37,732 nt of DNA from Fimbriimonadaceae bacterium (GCA_024710805.1 JANJUB010000062.1:1-37732); one strand, 5' to 3'; shown: positions 25,501 through 34,026, numbered from the stretch's first letter. Made by a program: numbers and translations. Notes: a model not told the origin generated them from the sequence alone.

Positions 25501-27410
25501 AGACTGTCCTCCTTGGTTAGGAACGTATCGGTTTGCACTCGGCGCCATGCTCGACCCCATCGCTCAAAGTTCTCTAGGTTTACGGCTTCGTCGTTGGTGA
25601 GGGTGAACGAGGTCGGATTCCACAGAGCGCGAACCGACACCGAAGCTCCTCGAATCCCGCGAACGCCGTAACCGTAGCGGGCATAGTTAATGGACAGCGC
25701 ATCGGGCGCCTGTGTTCGAATATCGATGTAGGGCAGTCCGACGGCAGGATCGACCGGGGAGTTGGTGATCACGAAGTCTTGGTTGAGCAACTGTCGCGGC
25801 TCCCCGCCACCGGCGACGTCGTACCAGATCTTGCCGATTGTGACCTTCTTGCCCACGTCCATCCGCGGGAAGTAGATGCGAGTCAGCGACTCACCCACCG
25901 CCAGCGGCGAACCCAGGTAGTACTGGCCCGCTCCGCCGGCATAGAACTCCGCCACGCCCGGCGTGCCGAGCACGCTTCGGTAGCTTGCGGCTGCCTTCGT
26001 TACTTGGACGGCCCATTCTCCGACGGCCGAGTACAGACATCGAACGGCGCGGCCGTTTGCGGTGACCGTGCTCGGGGCCGCGTCTCCCGGGAAGATGATG
26101 CCGATCTGGACTCCGTTTGCTGGGTTGTTGTCCGCGTCGACAAAGGTCACCAGACCGATCGAATAGTCGATGCGTAGACTGGCCTTGCTGACGATTCCGC
26201 CGGTCTCCATGTCGAGCACGATGAAGTCACGGTTCTCGGTGCCGCCCAGCTCATCGCTCACGAACACATTCAGCCCCGGCCAGAACTTGCCATCCGGCCC
26301 AACTCGATTTCGAGTCATCAGGTTACTGAGCTTCAGGCGCTGCTCGGTCGGGTAAGAATCCGAGATCCGGAACTCTTCTCGAATGATCCGCCAGTCGTAG
26401 ACATCGTAGTCGACCTTCGCCACCAGCGGGATACGGCGGCCATTGCGCTGCTCTTGCGCGCTGTAGCCCGTCGGGTTGAACAGGATCAGGCCAAGCGTTT
26501 CGTCAAGAAGCTGGAACTCGTAGGGATCGGCGCTGAACGCGACAACCGGGTCGAACCGGCGAGCGAGGCGGATCGAATCCCACTCCGCGCCATAGAACGT
26601 CTCCCCGCCCTGCAGCCCAGCATAGGCTGAGAGCGGAAAGTTGACGTAGCCAGCTCCAGCAGGAACCGAAATCGTCGTGAGGACTTCGCGCCGCTGAGTG
26701 GAGCCGCCGTTGCTGACCCATGCGGTCATCGCGAGTCGATAGTTGCGCACCTTCGCCGGATTGGCGGCAATCCAAATCTCCGCCGAAGGGTCGTCATCGT
26801 TGGTGACGTAGTACTCGAAGTCGCGGCGAACGAAGGGGGGCGGATCGCCGAAACGTCGCGTCATATCGTTCCCGTAAACCTGGAAGAGGCTCTGGTAGCT
26901 CGGGTTGAAAACCACGGGAGCGAACTGCAGCAGCGTCAGACCACCGATGCGGGATCCTACGCGGCGCGGAGCAGGCACTGGGCCACCTTCGCCGATGATC
27001 CGTCGGAAGTTGTTGGCTCCGCTCAGGTACGACCAACGTCCAAGATTGTTGCCGCCGGCGTCCAGAATGTTGCCATTCTCGTCGATTCGATTGGTGAATG
27101 GACCGATGTCGTCTGGCCCGCGATTCGGATCAGGCGAGATCACGACGTCGCTGCCGCTCCACAGGTAGATCACCGGCAGAATCTGCTCGGGGAGTTGGTC
27201 AGTGCGGCCGCTGATCCGATCCATTTCGGTTCGGACAAGGTTCACCATCATCGTCGTGCTGCGCGTGTTCGCAATGATCTGAAATCCTCTCGGGAAGATC
27301 TGGATCACTGCCAGAATTCCAACCAAGAAGATCACGATCACCACGAGCAACTCGACAAGCGAGGTGCCTGACCGGCGGCTTCCGCAAATCGTCCGAAGTT
27401 CCATCGTCAC
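25497..27410 (-). CDS. Giant PilV-like prepilin (637 aa)
   Basis: Prepilin with leader ...RTICGSRRSG and mature N-terminus TSLVELLVVIVIFLVGILAVIQIFP, with Gly before the cut and Glu5 present. The 'SLVE...GILA' pattern and following helix (NLVRTEMDRISGR) resemble PilV/GspI minor pilins. The C-terminal ~570 residues are a beta-rich, unassigned exported region. The start is uncertain between GTG 27410 (AGGA 4 nt upstream) and ATG 27404. The gene lies 45 nt after the 288-aa prepilin, with a small hairpin in the gap, and overlaps the PilW-like gene by GTGA. A normal PilV is ~170 aa, so this is about four times the usual length. Confidence 0.82.
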   Translation of the reverse strand: MTMELRTICGSRRSGTSLVELLVVIVIFLVGILAVIQIFPRGFQIIANTRSTTMMVNLVRTEMDRISGRTDQLPEQILPVIYLWSGSDVVISPDPNRGPDDIGPFTNRIDENGNILDAGGNNLGRWSYLSGANNFRRIIGEGGPVPAPRRVGSRIGGLTLLQFAPVVFNPSYQSLFQVYGNDMTRRFGDPPPFVRRDFEYYVTNDDDPSAEIWIAANPAKVRNYRLAMTAWVSNGGSTQRREVLTTISVPAGAGYVNFPLSAYAGLQGGETFYGAEWDSIRLARRFDPVVAFSADPYEFQLLDETLGLILFNPTGYSAQEQRNGRRIPLVAKVDYDVYDWRIIREEFRISDSYPTEQRLKLSNLMTRNRVGPDGKFWPGLNVFVSDELGGTENRDFIVLDMETGGIVSKASLRIDYSIGLVTFVDADNNPANGVQIGIIFPGDAAPSTVTANGRAVRCLYSAVGEWAVQVTKAAASYRSVLGTPGVAEFYAGGAGQYYLGSPLAVGESLTRIYFPRMDVGKKVTIGKIWYDVAGGGEPRQLLNQDFVITNSPVDPAVGLPYIDIRTQAPDALSINYARYGYGVRGIRGASVSVRALWNPTSFTLTNDEAVNLENFERWGRAWRRVQTDTFLTKEDSL

Positions 27411-27425
27411 TAGTTCCTGAGGGCA

Positions 27426-27443
27426 GCCAGGCGCACGCCTGGC
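27426..27443 (-). terminator. Short GC hairpin between the two first prepilin genes
   Basis: GCCAGGCG and CGCCTGGC form an 8-bp inverted repeat with a 2-nt centre, 12 nt after the stop of the 288-aa prepilin. There is no U-tract. It may partially stop transcription or protect the upstream mRNA so that the first prepilin is made in excess (inference). Confidence 0.4.
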
Positions 27444-27455
27444 CGAGAGTCGTCG

Positions 27456-28322
27456 TTACGGAAGGATGCGCCAAGAGCGCTCAGCGAGCGTTCGTGAATC
27501 ATAGGGCTTGGCGCTGCCGCCGAGGAAGAGAACGAGGTCTCTCGTGAGCCGCCGGGCTGAGTTATCCGGCTCGTACTCGCGGAAGAACGTGTTCCAGGTA
27601 ATGACCGTGTTGTCGGGCGGATCGAAGTAGCCCAACTGGCGCGGATCGTCCAGGGACGAACCGGGCGTGCCGCTCGGCGTACACCCGAGATCGCTCGCAA
27701 GGCCCCAACGGGTCCAGAAGAGCGAGTAGTGCAACTCGGTTCGAGGACCGAGGGGCGTCTTGACGCGGGACACATCGTATCCGCTCACGGCATAGAACTG
27801 AGCATTGATCACGTTGTTCGTGATCGGATCGCGGCGAGTAACGGTGTCGGCGGGGCCGAACGCCTGTCGGGCGCAGCCGTCATCATCCGCATTCGTGATC
27901 GCTCCATCACCATCGAGGTCGAGGATGGGCGCGGTGTTGAAAGGGCGAGGATCTTGCTCCGGCCACACCGCAAGCGTCGTCGTATTGACCGATTCGCGGT
28001 TGTACGACGGCCTAAAGCTGCTCATCGCTTCCACGCGCTTCGGATACAGATAAGACTTGAGTTGGTCGGCGGGAATCACCTGACCGATGTTGGGACCGGA
28101 CTGGTACAGCGTCACGTAGCCCAACAGCGCCGGCGGATAGCCGCCTTGATCGACGCGATACAACTGCAGCGCCGCCCGGATCGTATTCATGCTCTGAATA
28201 TCCGAGTTGCGGTAAGCAGAATCTTTGGCCCGCGCGATCACGGGAAATGCGATCGCCGCGAGAATCGCGATAATCGCGATAACGACCAAAAGCTCGATGA
28301 GCGTGAATGCAGTTTTTCTCAT
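27456..28322 (-). CDS. Type IV prepilin, FimU/GspG-like (288 aa)
   Basis: Classic prepilin: leader MRKTA, then FTLIELLVVIAIIAILAAIAFPVIARAKDSAYRNSDIQSM, with Glu5 and an Ala at -1. A pseudopilin-like body follows with the RAALQLYRVDQGGYPPAL motif typical of the GspG/GspH class. It contains a clear EF-loop-like DLDGDGAITNADDDG (DNA about 27876-27925), which suggests Ca binding as in GspG (inference). The ATG at 28322 is chosen because it overlaps the pilD stop (ATGA) and has a GGAG site; the earlier codons lie in pilD. It could be the major pilin, but at 288 aa it is larger than most, and I see no second small pilin here. Confidence 0.9.
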   Translation of the reverse strand: MRKTAFTLIELLVVIAIIAILAAIAFPVIARAKDSAYRNSDIQSMNTIRAALQLYRVDQGGYPPALLGYVTLYQSGPNIGQVIPADQLKSYLYPKRVEAMSSFRPSYNRESVNTTTLAVWPEQDPRPFNTAPILDLDGDGAITNADDDGCARQAFGPADTVTRRDPITNNVINAQFYAVSGYDVSRVKTPLGPRTELHYSLFWTRWGLASDLGCTPSGTPGSSLDDPRQLGYFDPPDNTVITWNTFFREYEPDNSARRLTRDLVLFLGGSAKPYDSRTLAERSWRILP

Positions 28323-29452
28323 ACGCACAACTCCGTTGTCACCCCACATGACATCAACCCCACATCTGTAGACCGGGGCCCCAGTGAAAGTGTTCCCGCA
28401 GATTTCTCGCGGTGAATCTCCACTCGTGCACCTGAAGCCCAGTTTAGATAATTATCGACTCCCTGTACAAGTTGTTGGGAGAACATTGTCGCGACGATCG
28501 CCCCGAGGGCCAAGTAGGGGCCGAACGGGATCATCGTGTTGCCGGCCTCGAAGGTCTCGAGGTCATCGGGCACCGCATACGGATTCTCGCCATACCACTT
28601 CTCGTACAGCGGCACATAGAACAGTCCGATGATGTCGATCCCGATGAGGTAGCCAAATCCGCACTTGAGGAGCGAGCCCAGGCTCTCGGGCACGTAAGGC
28701 TCTTCGTTCTCATCCTCGACCTCTGGGCCGGTCGCTCGAGTTCGCAACCACAGCACCTGGGCGATGCCCAGCACCGCGCCGAGGACGACGGCCAACCCGA
28801 AACTGATCAGTGCGACGGCCGGGAATAGAACGGCACCGATCCCCCGCGCCATTTTGATGTCGCCGTGGCCCATCGCATCCTTACCGAACAGCAGTCGGCC
28901 CAGAAACGCGATTCCCCACAACACCGCTACCCCGACCAGCCAGCCCGCGAGCGCACTGGGCATGCCCCACGTTTCCTTGACGGGGCTGTCCACGGCATAC
29001 AGATAGACATTGAAGGCGATGCCGACGAACGCGAGGAACGCGTTGATCTGGTCCGGGATCAGATAAAGCTCCCAGTCGATCCAGATGATCGCGACCAGCG
29101 CGGCGGACGCCGCCATATAGGCGATCCCTTTCGGCCAGTCGGCACCGGTAGGATCGGAGATGAAGTACTGGTGCCAGATCGCCGCCCACACGATGCCGGT
29201 GAAGAGCTCGACCGCAAAATAGCGGCCGGGAACCTTGACTTGGCAGTAGCGGCATTTGCCGCCGAGCATCAGCCAACTGAACAGTGGGATCAAATCCGCA
29301 CCCGTCAGGCGATGCCGGCACTTCGGACAGATACTGTGCCGCGGTTCGGAGAGCGACATCCCGCGCGGCATACGGTAGATGACGACATTGAGGAAGCTGC
29401 CAATGGTAGCCCCCAACATGAGCCCAACGAGCCATGTCCACTCAGGGAACAA
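28319..29452 (-). CDS. pilD: Prepilin peptidase / N-methyltransferase
   Basis: Polytopic inner-membrane A24 aspartic protease that cuts prepilin leaders and methylates the new N-terminus. It has GSFLNVVIYRMPRG (residues 18-31), the zinc cysteines C42xxC45 and C67xxC70 of the methylase domain, the catalytic Asp in WIDWELYLIPD (D126) and the second in GHGDIKMARGIGA (D198), and the terminal PFGPYLALG motif. At 377 aa it is longer than the usual 260-290. An acidic insertion with an extra hydrophobic segment (about 240-305) precedes the last helix, and a ~50-aa tail follows it. The start is TTG with AGGAGG 8 nt upstream. It overlaps the first prepilin by ATGA, so enzyme and substrates are co-expressed. 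Confidence 0.95.
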   Translation of the reverse strand: MFPEWTWLVGLMLGATIGSFLNVVIYRMPRGMSLSEPRHSICPKCRHRLTGADLIPLFSWLMLGGKCRYCQVKVPGRYFAVELFTGIVWAAIWHQYFISDPTGADWPKGIAYMAASAALVAIIWIDWELYLIPDQINAFLAFVGIAFNVYLYAVDSPVKETWGMPSALAGWLVGVAVLWGIAFLGRLLFGKDAMGHGDIKMARGIGAVLFPAVALISFGLAVVLGAVLGIAQVLWLRTRATGPEVEDENEEPYVPESLGSLLKCGFGYLIGIDIIGLFYVPLYEKWYGENPYAVPDDLETFEAGNTMIPFGPYLALGAIVATMFSQQLVQGVDNYLNWASGARVEIHREKSAGTLSLGPRSTDVGLMSCGVTTELCV

Positions 29453-29460
29453 CCTTAAGC

Positions 29461-29466
29461 CTCCTG
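29461..29466 (-). promoter_or_regulatory. Ribosome binding site that fixes the TTG start of pilD
   Basis: AGGAGG on the minus strand, 8 nt before the TTG at 29452. No upstream ATG would keep the conserved N-terminal helix in register. Confidence 0.75.
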
Positions 29467-29523
29467 CCCCTCATCCGTTCCTTCTCCCTGCCAGCCTCTT
29501 CGAAGCCAAAGCCTAACACCAAA

Positions 29524-29554
29524 GGAAGCCTGCCGCAGGGTGTGGCAGGCTTCC
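29524..29554 (-). terminator. Hairpin terminator candidate after pilC
   Basis: GGAAGCCTGCC and GGCAGGCTTCC form an 11-bp perfect stem with a 9-nt loop, 17 nt after the pilC stop. The minus strand continues TTTGGTGTTAGG, a partial U-tract. This would separate pilB-T-C from pilD and the pilin block, though no clear new promoter is visible in the 70 nt before pilD. Confidence 0.65.
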
Positions 29555-29571
29555 CGTTCCTCTCGACAAGG

Positions 29572-30798
29572 CTAATCGCCAGCGCCAGAGGAAAGACGTT
29601 CGATAACACGTACCAGCGGCAAGAACATCGAGATGACGATGAATCCGACGACAAAGCCCAGACCGACGATCATGATCGGTTCGAGAGCCGCTGTCAAGGA
29701 AGCCAGCGTCGATTCGACCTCCGCTTCATAGAAGTCCGCGATCTTCTGGAGCATGAAGTCGAGAGATCCCGATTCTTCTCCGACGCCGATCATGTGGACG
29801 ACCATCGGCGGGAACAGTCGGGAAGCCTCGAGCGGCTCGCCGATGCGGTCTCCTTCACGAATTCGGGCCCGAGCTTCCATGACCGCGTCGGACATGATCG
29901 TGTTGCCGACGGTACCGGCCACGGTTTCCATCGCTTGGAGGATCGGAACACCCGAAGTGAGCAGCGTGCCCATCGTTCGGCTGAACCGCGCCATACAAAT
30001 CTTGTGGTGGAGCTTCCCAAAGACTGGAACCTTCAGCTTCGCCCGGTCCGCGACGCGGCGCCCGAAGCGTGTGCTCACGAACAGTCGGTACGCGAAGATG
30101 ATGGCGATAAGCGACAGCAACATGATCCACCAGTTGTTCTTCAGGTTGTCGGCCAGCGAGATCAGGAACTGGGTCGGAGCAGGAATATCTTCCGCTTTCA
30201 GGCCCAGGTCCGTCAGAATGACCGCCCACTGAGGAACGAACCAATAAACCAGGAAGAAAGTGATACCAACCGCCAAGACGAAGACCAAGACGGGATACGT
30301 CATGGCCGCCTTGACCTTACGGCGAAGTTCGACGTCCTTCTCCAAGAAGTGCGAAAGTCGCTGGAGGGACTCTTCCAAGACACCACCGACTTCACCCGCG
30401 CGGATCAAACCGATGAAGAGGTTGTTGAACGAGCGCGGATGCCGCTGCATGGCTCGGGACAAGCTTTCGCCGCCTTCAACCCGCTCGCCGACGTCGATCA
30501 GAATCTTCTTCAGCTTCGGATCTTGCGTCTGCTGGGCGAGAACGTCCAGACAGCGAACCAGCGAGACACCGGCGTCGACCATCGTCGAGAACTGGCGGCA
30601 AAACACCGCCAAGTTTCCGAGCTTGACCTTGCCGTAGCGCTTCGGTTTCGCGCCTTTGGCTTTGATCATCGTAACTTCGGTGATCGTAAAGCCCTGCTCT
30701 TCGAAGCGCTTCCTTAGAATCTCCTCGCTTTCGGCCTCGGCGGTTCCCTTTTGGGTACCGCCGCTCGCATCTCGGAATGTATAGGTAAAAACCGGCAT
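29572..30798 (-). CDS. pilC: Type IV pilus inner-membrane platform protein
   Basis: 408-aa member of the GspF/PilC family, the membrane rotor on which PilB and PilT act. The N-terminal peptide MPVFTYTFRDASGG matches the family. Two T2SSF repeats are present: the first (about residues 65-190) with FCRQFSTMVDAGVSLVRCLDVL, GESLSRAMQRHP and IRAGEVGGVLEESLQRLSHFLE; the second (about 270-395) with RFSRTMGTLLTSGVPILQAMETVAG and MIGVGEESGSLDFMLQKIADFYE. Three hydrophobic helices lie near 165-190, 220-240 and 375-398. Length and layout are standard. It has an AAGGAG site and starts 26 nt after pilT. Confidence 0.97.
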   Translation of the reverse strand: MPVFTYTFRDASGGTQKGTAEAESEEILRKRFEEQGFTITEVTMIKAKGAKPKRYGKVKLGNLAVFCRQFSTMVDAGVSLVRCLDVLAQQTQDPKLKKILIDVGERVEGGESLSRAMQRHPRSFNNLFIGLIRAGEVGGVLEESLQRLSHFLEKDVELRRKVKAAMTYPVLVFVLAVGITFFLVYWFVPQWAVILTDLGLKAEDIPAPTQFLISLADNLKNNWWIMLLSLIAIIFAYRLFVSTRFGRRVADRAKLKVPVFGKLHHKICMARFSRTMGTLLTSGVPILQAMETVAGTVGNTIMSDAVMEARARIREGDRIGEPLEASRLFPPMVVHMIGVGEESGSLDFMLQKIADFYEAEVESTLASLTAALEPIMIVGLGFVVGFIVISMFLPLVRVIERLSSGAGD

Positions 30799-30824
30799 CG
30801 TTCGGTCTCCTTAGCGTAACGTGA

Positions 30825-32006
30825 TTACCGCCGGGGCGGTGCTCCGGTGCCTCCGGTTTGAGGCGTGTTGATCATCTTCTTCAACTCGTCGACGTTCTGG
30901 GCGCGAAGCATGGCTTCTTCCAGGGTAACAAACCCCTTCAGGTAGAGATCGCGAAGGCTTTGATCCATCGCGACCATGCCGTGCGCGGCGCTCGTTTGAA
31001 TCATGGACGGAATCTGGTGGGTCTTGTTCTCACGAATCAGGTTACGGATAGCCGGGGTGGCGATCATAACCTCGATTGCAGGTACTCGACCGGGGGTGTT
31101 CGCCCTCGGCAACAACTGTTGGGCGACGACTGCCTGAATATTGTTCGCGAGCTGAACACGAATCTGTTCCTGCTGTCCGGGAGGGAAAACGTCGATCATA
31201 CGGTCGATCGACTCGGCGCAGTTGTTCGTGTGCAACGTGGCGAAAACCAAGTGGCCCGTTTCCGCGGCCGTGATGGCCAGCTGAATCGTTTCGATGTCGC
31301 GCATTTCACCGACGAGCAAAACGTCGGGGTCTTCACGAAGCGAAGAGCGCAGGGCCGCGGCAAAGCTTCGGGTGTCACCACCCAGCTCACGCTGGTTGAT
31401 GATGCTCAGCTTGTGGGCATGCAGGTATTCGATCGGGTCCTCGATCGTGATGACGTGGAGGGCTCGATTCGTGTTAATGTGGTTGATCATCGCCGCAAGC
31501 GACGTGGACTTACCGGAACCCGTGGGCCCCGTAACCAGAATCAAACCACGAGGCTTCTCAGTCAGCGACTCCAAGATCGGCGGCAGGTTCAGTTCGCGCA
31601 CCGTCGGAATCCGCTGCGGAATCAAACGGAAGGCGGCGGCAAGGGCACCTCGGTCGCGGTAATAGTTCACACGGAACCGAGCGCGACGCGGCAGCTGATA
31701 CGAGAAGTCGAGCTCAAGGATCGTCTCAAACTTGTTGATGTTCTCGTCCGAGAGAATGTCGTACAGCATCCGCTGCAAGACGTTCGGGCTGTACTTCTCA
31801 AAGTTCAGCCGCTTAAGGGCACCGTCCTCACGGATGACCGGCTCGGAAGCGGCACACAAGTGGAGGTCGGACGCATTGCGATCGACAACGATGTGCAACA
31901 GCTCATCGATGTGCAGATCTTCAAGCGAACGTGGCGCTCCGGCCTTTGGGGCCTCCGCCTCCGGAGTTGCTCCGGACATATCAAAGTTAGGGACTGGATT
32001 CGACAT
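30825..32006 (-). CDS. pilT: Pilus retraction ATPase
   Basis: 393-aa hexameric ATPase that powers pilus disassembly. It has Walker A GPTGSGKST (residues 160-168), the Asp box VITIEDPIEY (185-194), Walker B PDVLLVGEMRD (227-237), the His box TGHLVFATLHTN (250-261) and the PilT signature AIRNLIRE (319-326), which is required for retraction in known PilT and separates it from PilB. It has an N-terminal PAS-like domain (LHIVVDRNASDLHL) and a Pro/Ala-rich N-terminal extension of ~25 residues. It lacks the PilB zinc cysteines. It lies between pilB and pilC. Confidence 0.98.
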   Translation of the reverse strand: MSNPVPNFDMSGATPEAEAPKAGAPRSLEDLHIDELLHIVVDRNASDLHLCAASEPVIREDGALKRLNFEKYSPNVLQRMLYDILSDENINKFETILELDFSYQLPRRARFRVNYYRDRGALAAAFRLIPQRIPTVRELNLPPILESLTEKPRGLILVTGPTGSGKSTSLAAMINHINTNRALHVITIEDPIEYLHAHKLSIINQRELGGDTRSFAAALRSSLREDPDVLLVGEMRDIETIQLAITAAETGHLVFATLHTNNCAESIDRMIDVFPPGQQEQIRVQLANNIQAVVAQQLLPRANTPGRVPAIEVMIATPAIRNLIRENKTHQIPSMIQTSAAHGMVAMDQSLRDLYLKGFVTLEEAMLRAQNVDELKKMINTPQTGGTGAPPRR

Positions 32007-32042
32007 AAGCTCTCTTCTGTTAGTTTTGGTCTCTGGCAGATT

Positions 32043-32066
32043 TGCTGGAGGGCAATCCCTCCAGCA
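32043..32066 (-). terminator. Perfect 10-bp hairpin between pilB and pilT
   Basis: TGCTGGAGGG and CCCTCCAGCA with a 4-nt loop, 5 nt after the pilB stop. The minus strand after it (AATCTGCCAG) has no U-tract. It could reduce read-through into pilT or protect the pilB mRNA end. Confidence 0.5.
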
Positions 32067-32071
32067 GGATA

Positions 32072-33862
32072 TCAGTAGCCGGCGGTGAAGACGACGCGCA
32101 TGACTTCTTGCGGGTCGGTCACACCGGACAACACTTTGTAAAGGCCATCTTCGCGGAGTTCCTTCATGCCGTTGGCCTTCGCAGCATCCTTGACGTCAGC
32201 GAGCGGGGCACGGCGAACGACGAGTTCCGCGATTTCCGCATTCATAAGCATCAGCTCGTGAATGCCGGTTCGTCCGCGGTATCCGGTCATGCGGCAGTTG
32301 TCGCAACCCACCGGCCGATAGATGGTGATCATCTCCTCAGGGTCGGTCACGTTCATACCGAATCGGCGCAGATCCATGGCCGGAACCTCGTACGGCTCCT
32401 TACAATCCGAGCACAGACGTCGGGCAAGCCGCTGGGCGAGAACGCCGATGACGGTTGCCGAGATCAGGTACGGCTCGACGCCCATGTCGATCATACGCAG
32501 GGTAGCCGACGGAGCATCGTTCGTGTGGAGCGTGGAAAGCACCAAGTGACCCGTCAGCGACGCCTCAATGGCGATTTCCGCCGTTTCAAGGTCACGCATT
32601 TCACCAACCATGATGATGTCGGGGTCTTGCCGGAGGAACGCGCGGAGGCCCGTGGCAAAGGTGAGACCCGCCTTTCTGTTCACCTGAACCTGGGCGATAC
32701 CGTTGAGCTGGTACTCGATCGGGTCTTCGACGGTGATGATGTTGACGCCGACGGTGTTTAGCCGGTTCAAAACCGAATACTGCGTGGTCGTCTTGCCAGA
32801 ACCCGTGGGCCCCGTGCAGAGGAACATACCGTTCGGCTGGCTGGTGAGTTCTTCGATTTTGAGCTGATGCTCATCGGTGAATCCGAGCTTCTCAAGACCG
32901 ATCATGACGCTCGACTTATCGAGAATACGCATGACGATCTTCTCGCCAAACGGCGTGGGGATCGACGACACACGAAGATCGTATTCCTTGCCTTCGCTGC
33001 GGATTTCGATACGGCCGTCCTGCGGGATCCGCCGTTCGGCGATGTTCATGTCCGCCATGATCTTCAAACGCGAGATCAAGGCCGCCATGAGGTTCCGTGG
33101 AACCGTCATCGCCTCCATCAACACGCCGTCGACCCGGTACCGGATCCGAACCATCTTCTGTTGGGGCTCGACGTGAATGTCCGATGCGCGGTCGACGATC
33201 GCTTGCTGGATCAACGCGTTGGCCAGCTTGATGATCGGAGCCTGTTCGGCCATCTTCTCGCCGTCGTCCTGCTCAACATCTTCCGATACAGGGCGGGCGA
33301 TCTGGGCGCTCGCAATGGCGCTGCGGATATCACTGCCAAAGTTCGTGTTGCTGACGGCCCCGGCCTGTTGGGATACCGCCGAGCCCGCGGCCATGGCGGT
33401 GTTTGCCGCAGAGTTGATCGCCGACGAGCCGCCGTAATACTTGCGGATCGCATCCTCGATCGCCGCGGGCAGGGCCATAACGGGGATCGCACGGCAACCG
33501 GAAGCCAACCGAACATCGTCGAGCGCCTGGATGTTCGTCACATCCGACATCGCGACGTAAAGCGTGTTGCCTTCTTTCTTGACCGGAATAATCGAGTGAT
33601 TCTTGGCGATCTGCTCGCGAACCACGTTGATGGCGCTGCTCTCCACCGGGAATCGGTCGAGATCGACGAAGTTGTAGCCCATCTCCTGAGCCTTGGCCAT
33701 CGCCACTTCGCGCTCGCCAACCATGCCGAGCTGAACCAAAATCTTGCCTAAGTCAGCCTGATTCGTCTGTTGCTGAACTTTCTTGGCCTCAGCCTCTTGG
33801 TCATCTTTAAGATAACCCTTCTGCTTCAACCAGTCTGCCATCGGCATCCGCGGTAACGCCAT
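32072..33862 (-). CDS. pilB: Pilus extension ATPase
   Basis: 596-aa GspE-type ATPase that drives pilus polymerisation. The N-terminal MshEN/T2SSE_N-like domain (about residues 35-145: LGKILVQLGMVGEREVAMAKAQEMGYNFVDLD, then LYVAMSDVTNIQALDDVRLASG) is of the kind that binds c-di-GMP in some relatives; I cannot tell whether it does here. A low-complexity linker (~148-205) follows, then the ATPase core: Walker A GPTGSGKTT (351-359), the Asp box ITVEDPIEY, Walker B PDIIMVGEMRD (~414-424), the His box TGHLVLSTLHTND (~438-450) and the tetracysteine zinc site C484xxC487/C520xxC523. It is the first gene of the pil cluster. Start ATG 33862; the ribosome binding site is modest. Confidence 0.97.
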   Translation of the reverse strand: MALPRMPMADWLKQKGYLKDDQEAEAKKVQQQTNQADLGKILVQLGMVGEREVAMAKAQEMGYNFVDLDRFPVESSAINVVREQIAKNHSIIPVKKEGNTLYVAMSDVTNIQALDDVRLASGCRAIPVMALPAAIEDAIRKYYGGSSAINSAANTAMAAGSAVSQQAGAVSNTNFGSDIRSAIASAQIARPVSEDVEQDDGEKMAEQAPIIKLANALIQQAIVDRASDIHVEPQQKMVRIRYRVDGVLMEAMTVPRNLMAALISRLKIMADMNIAERRIPQDGRIEIRSEGKEYDLRVSSIPTPFGEKIVMRILDKSSVMIGLEKLGFTDEHQLKIEELTSQPNGMFLCTGPTGSGKTTTQYSVLNRLNTVGVNIITVEDPIEYQLNGIAQVQVNRKAGLTFATGLRAFLRQDPDIIMVGEMRDLETAEIAIEASLTGHLVLSTLHTNDAPSATLRMIDMGVEPYLISATVIGVLAQRLARRLCSDCKEPYEVPAMDLRRFGMNVTDPEEMITIYRPVGCDNCRMTGYRGRTGIHELMLMNAEIAELVVRRAPLADVKDAAKANGMKELREDGLYKVLSGVTDPQEVMRVVFTAGY

Positions 33863-33930
33863 CTACCATCCACCCCACTCGGTCCAAACAAACGCCACGA
33901 TCACGACGCATTCCGCGACCATAGGCGGTT

Positions 33931-33962
33931 ATTGTAGACCATTCGGCCCAAAATTCCGCCAA
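33931..33962 (-). promoter_or_regulatory. Possible pilB promoter
   Basis: TACAAT (33936-33931) is a good -10 box, 68 nt before the pilB ATG. The best -35 match, TTGGCG (33962-33957), is 20 nt away, longer than ideal. The call is weak. Confidence 0.35.
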
Positions 33963-34026
33963 GGCTTGACCGGAACGTCATCCTTTTATCAGGACGGGAA
34001 CCGGCTGGCCGCTGGTTCGGCCCCTC

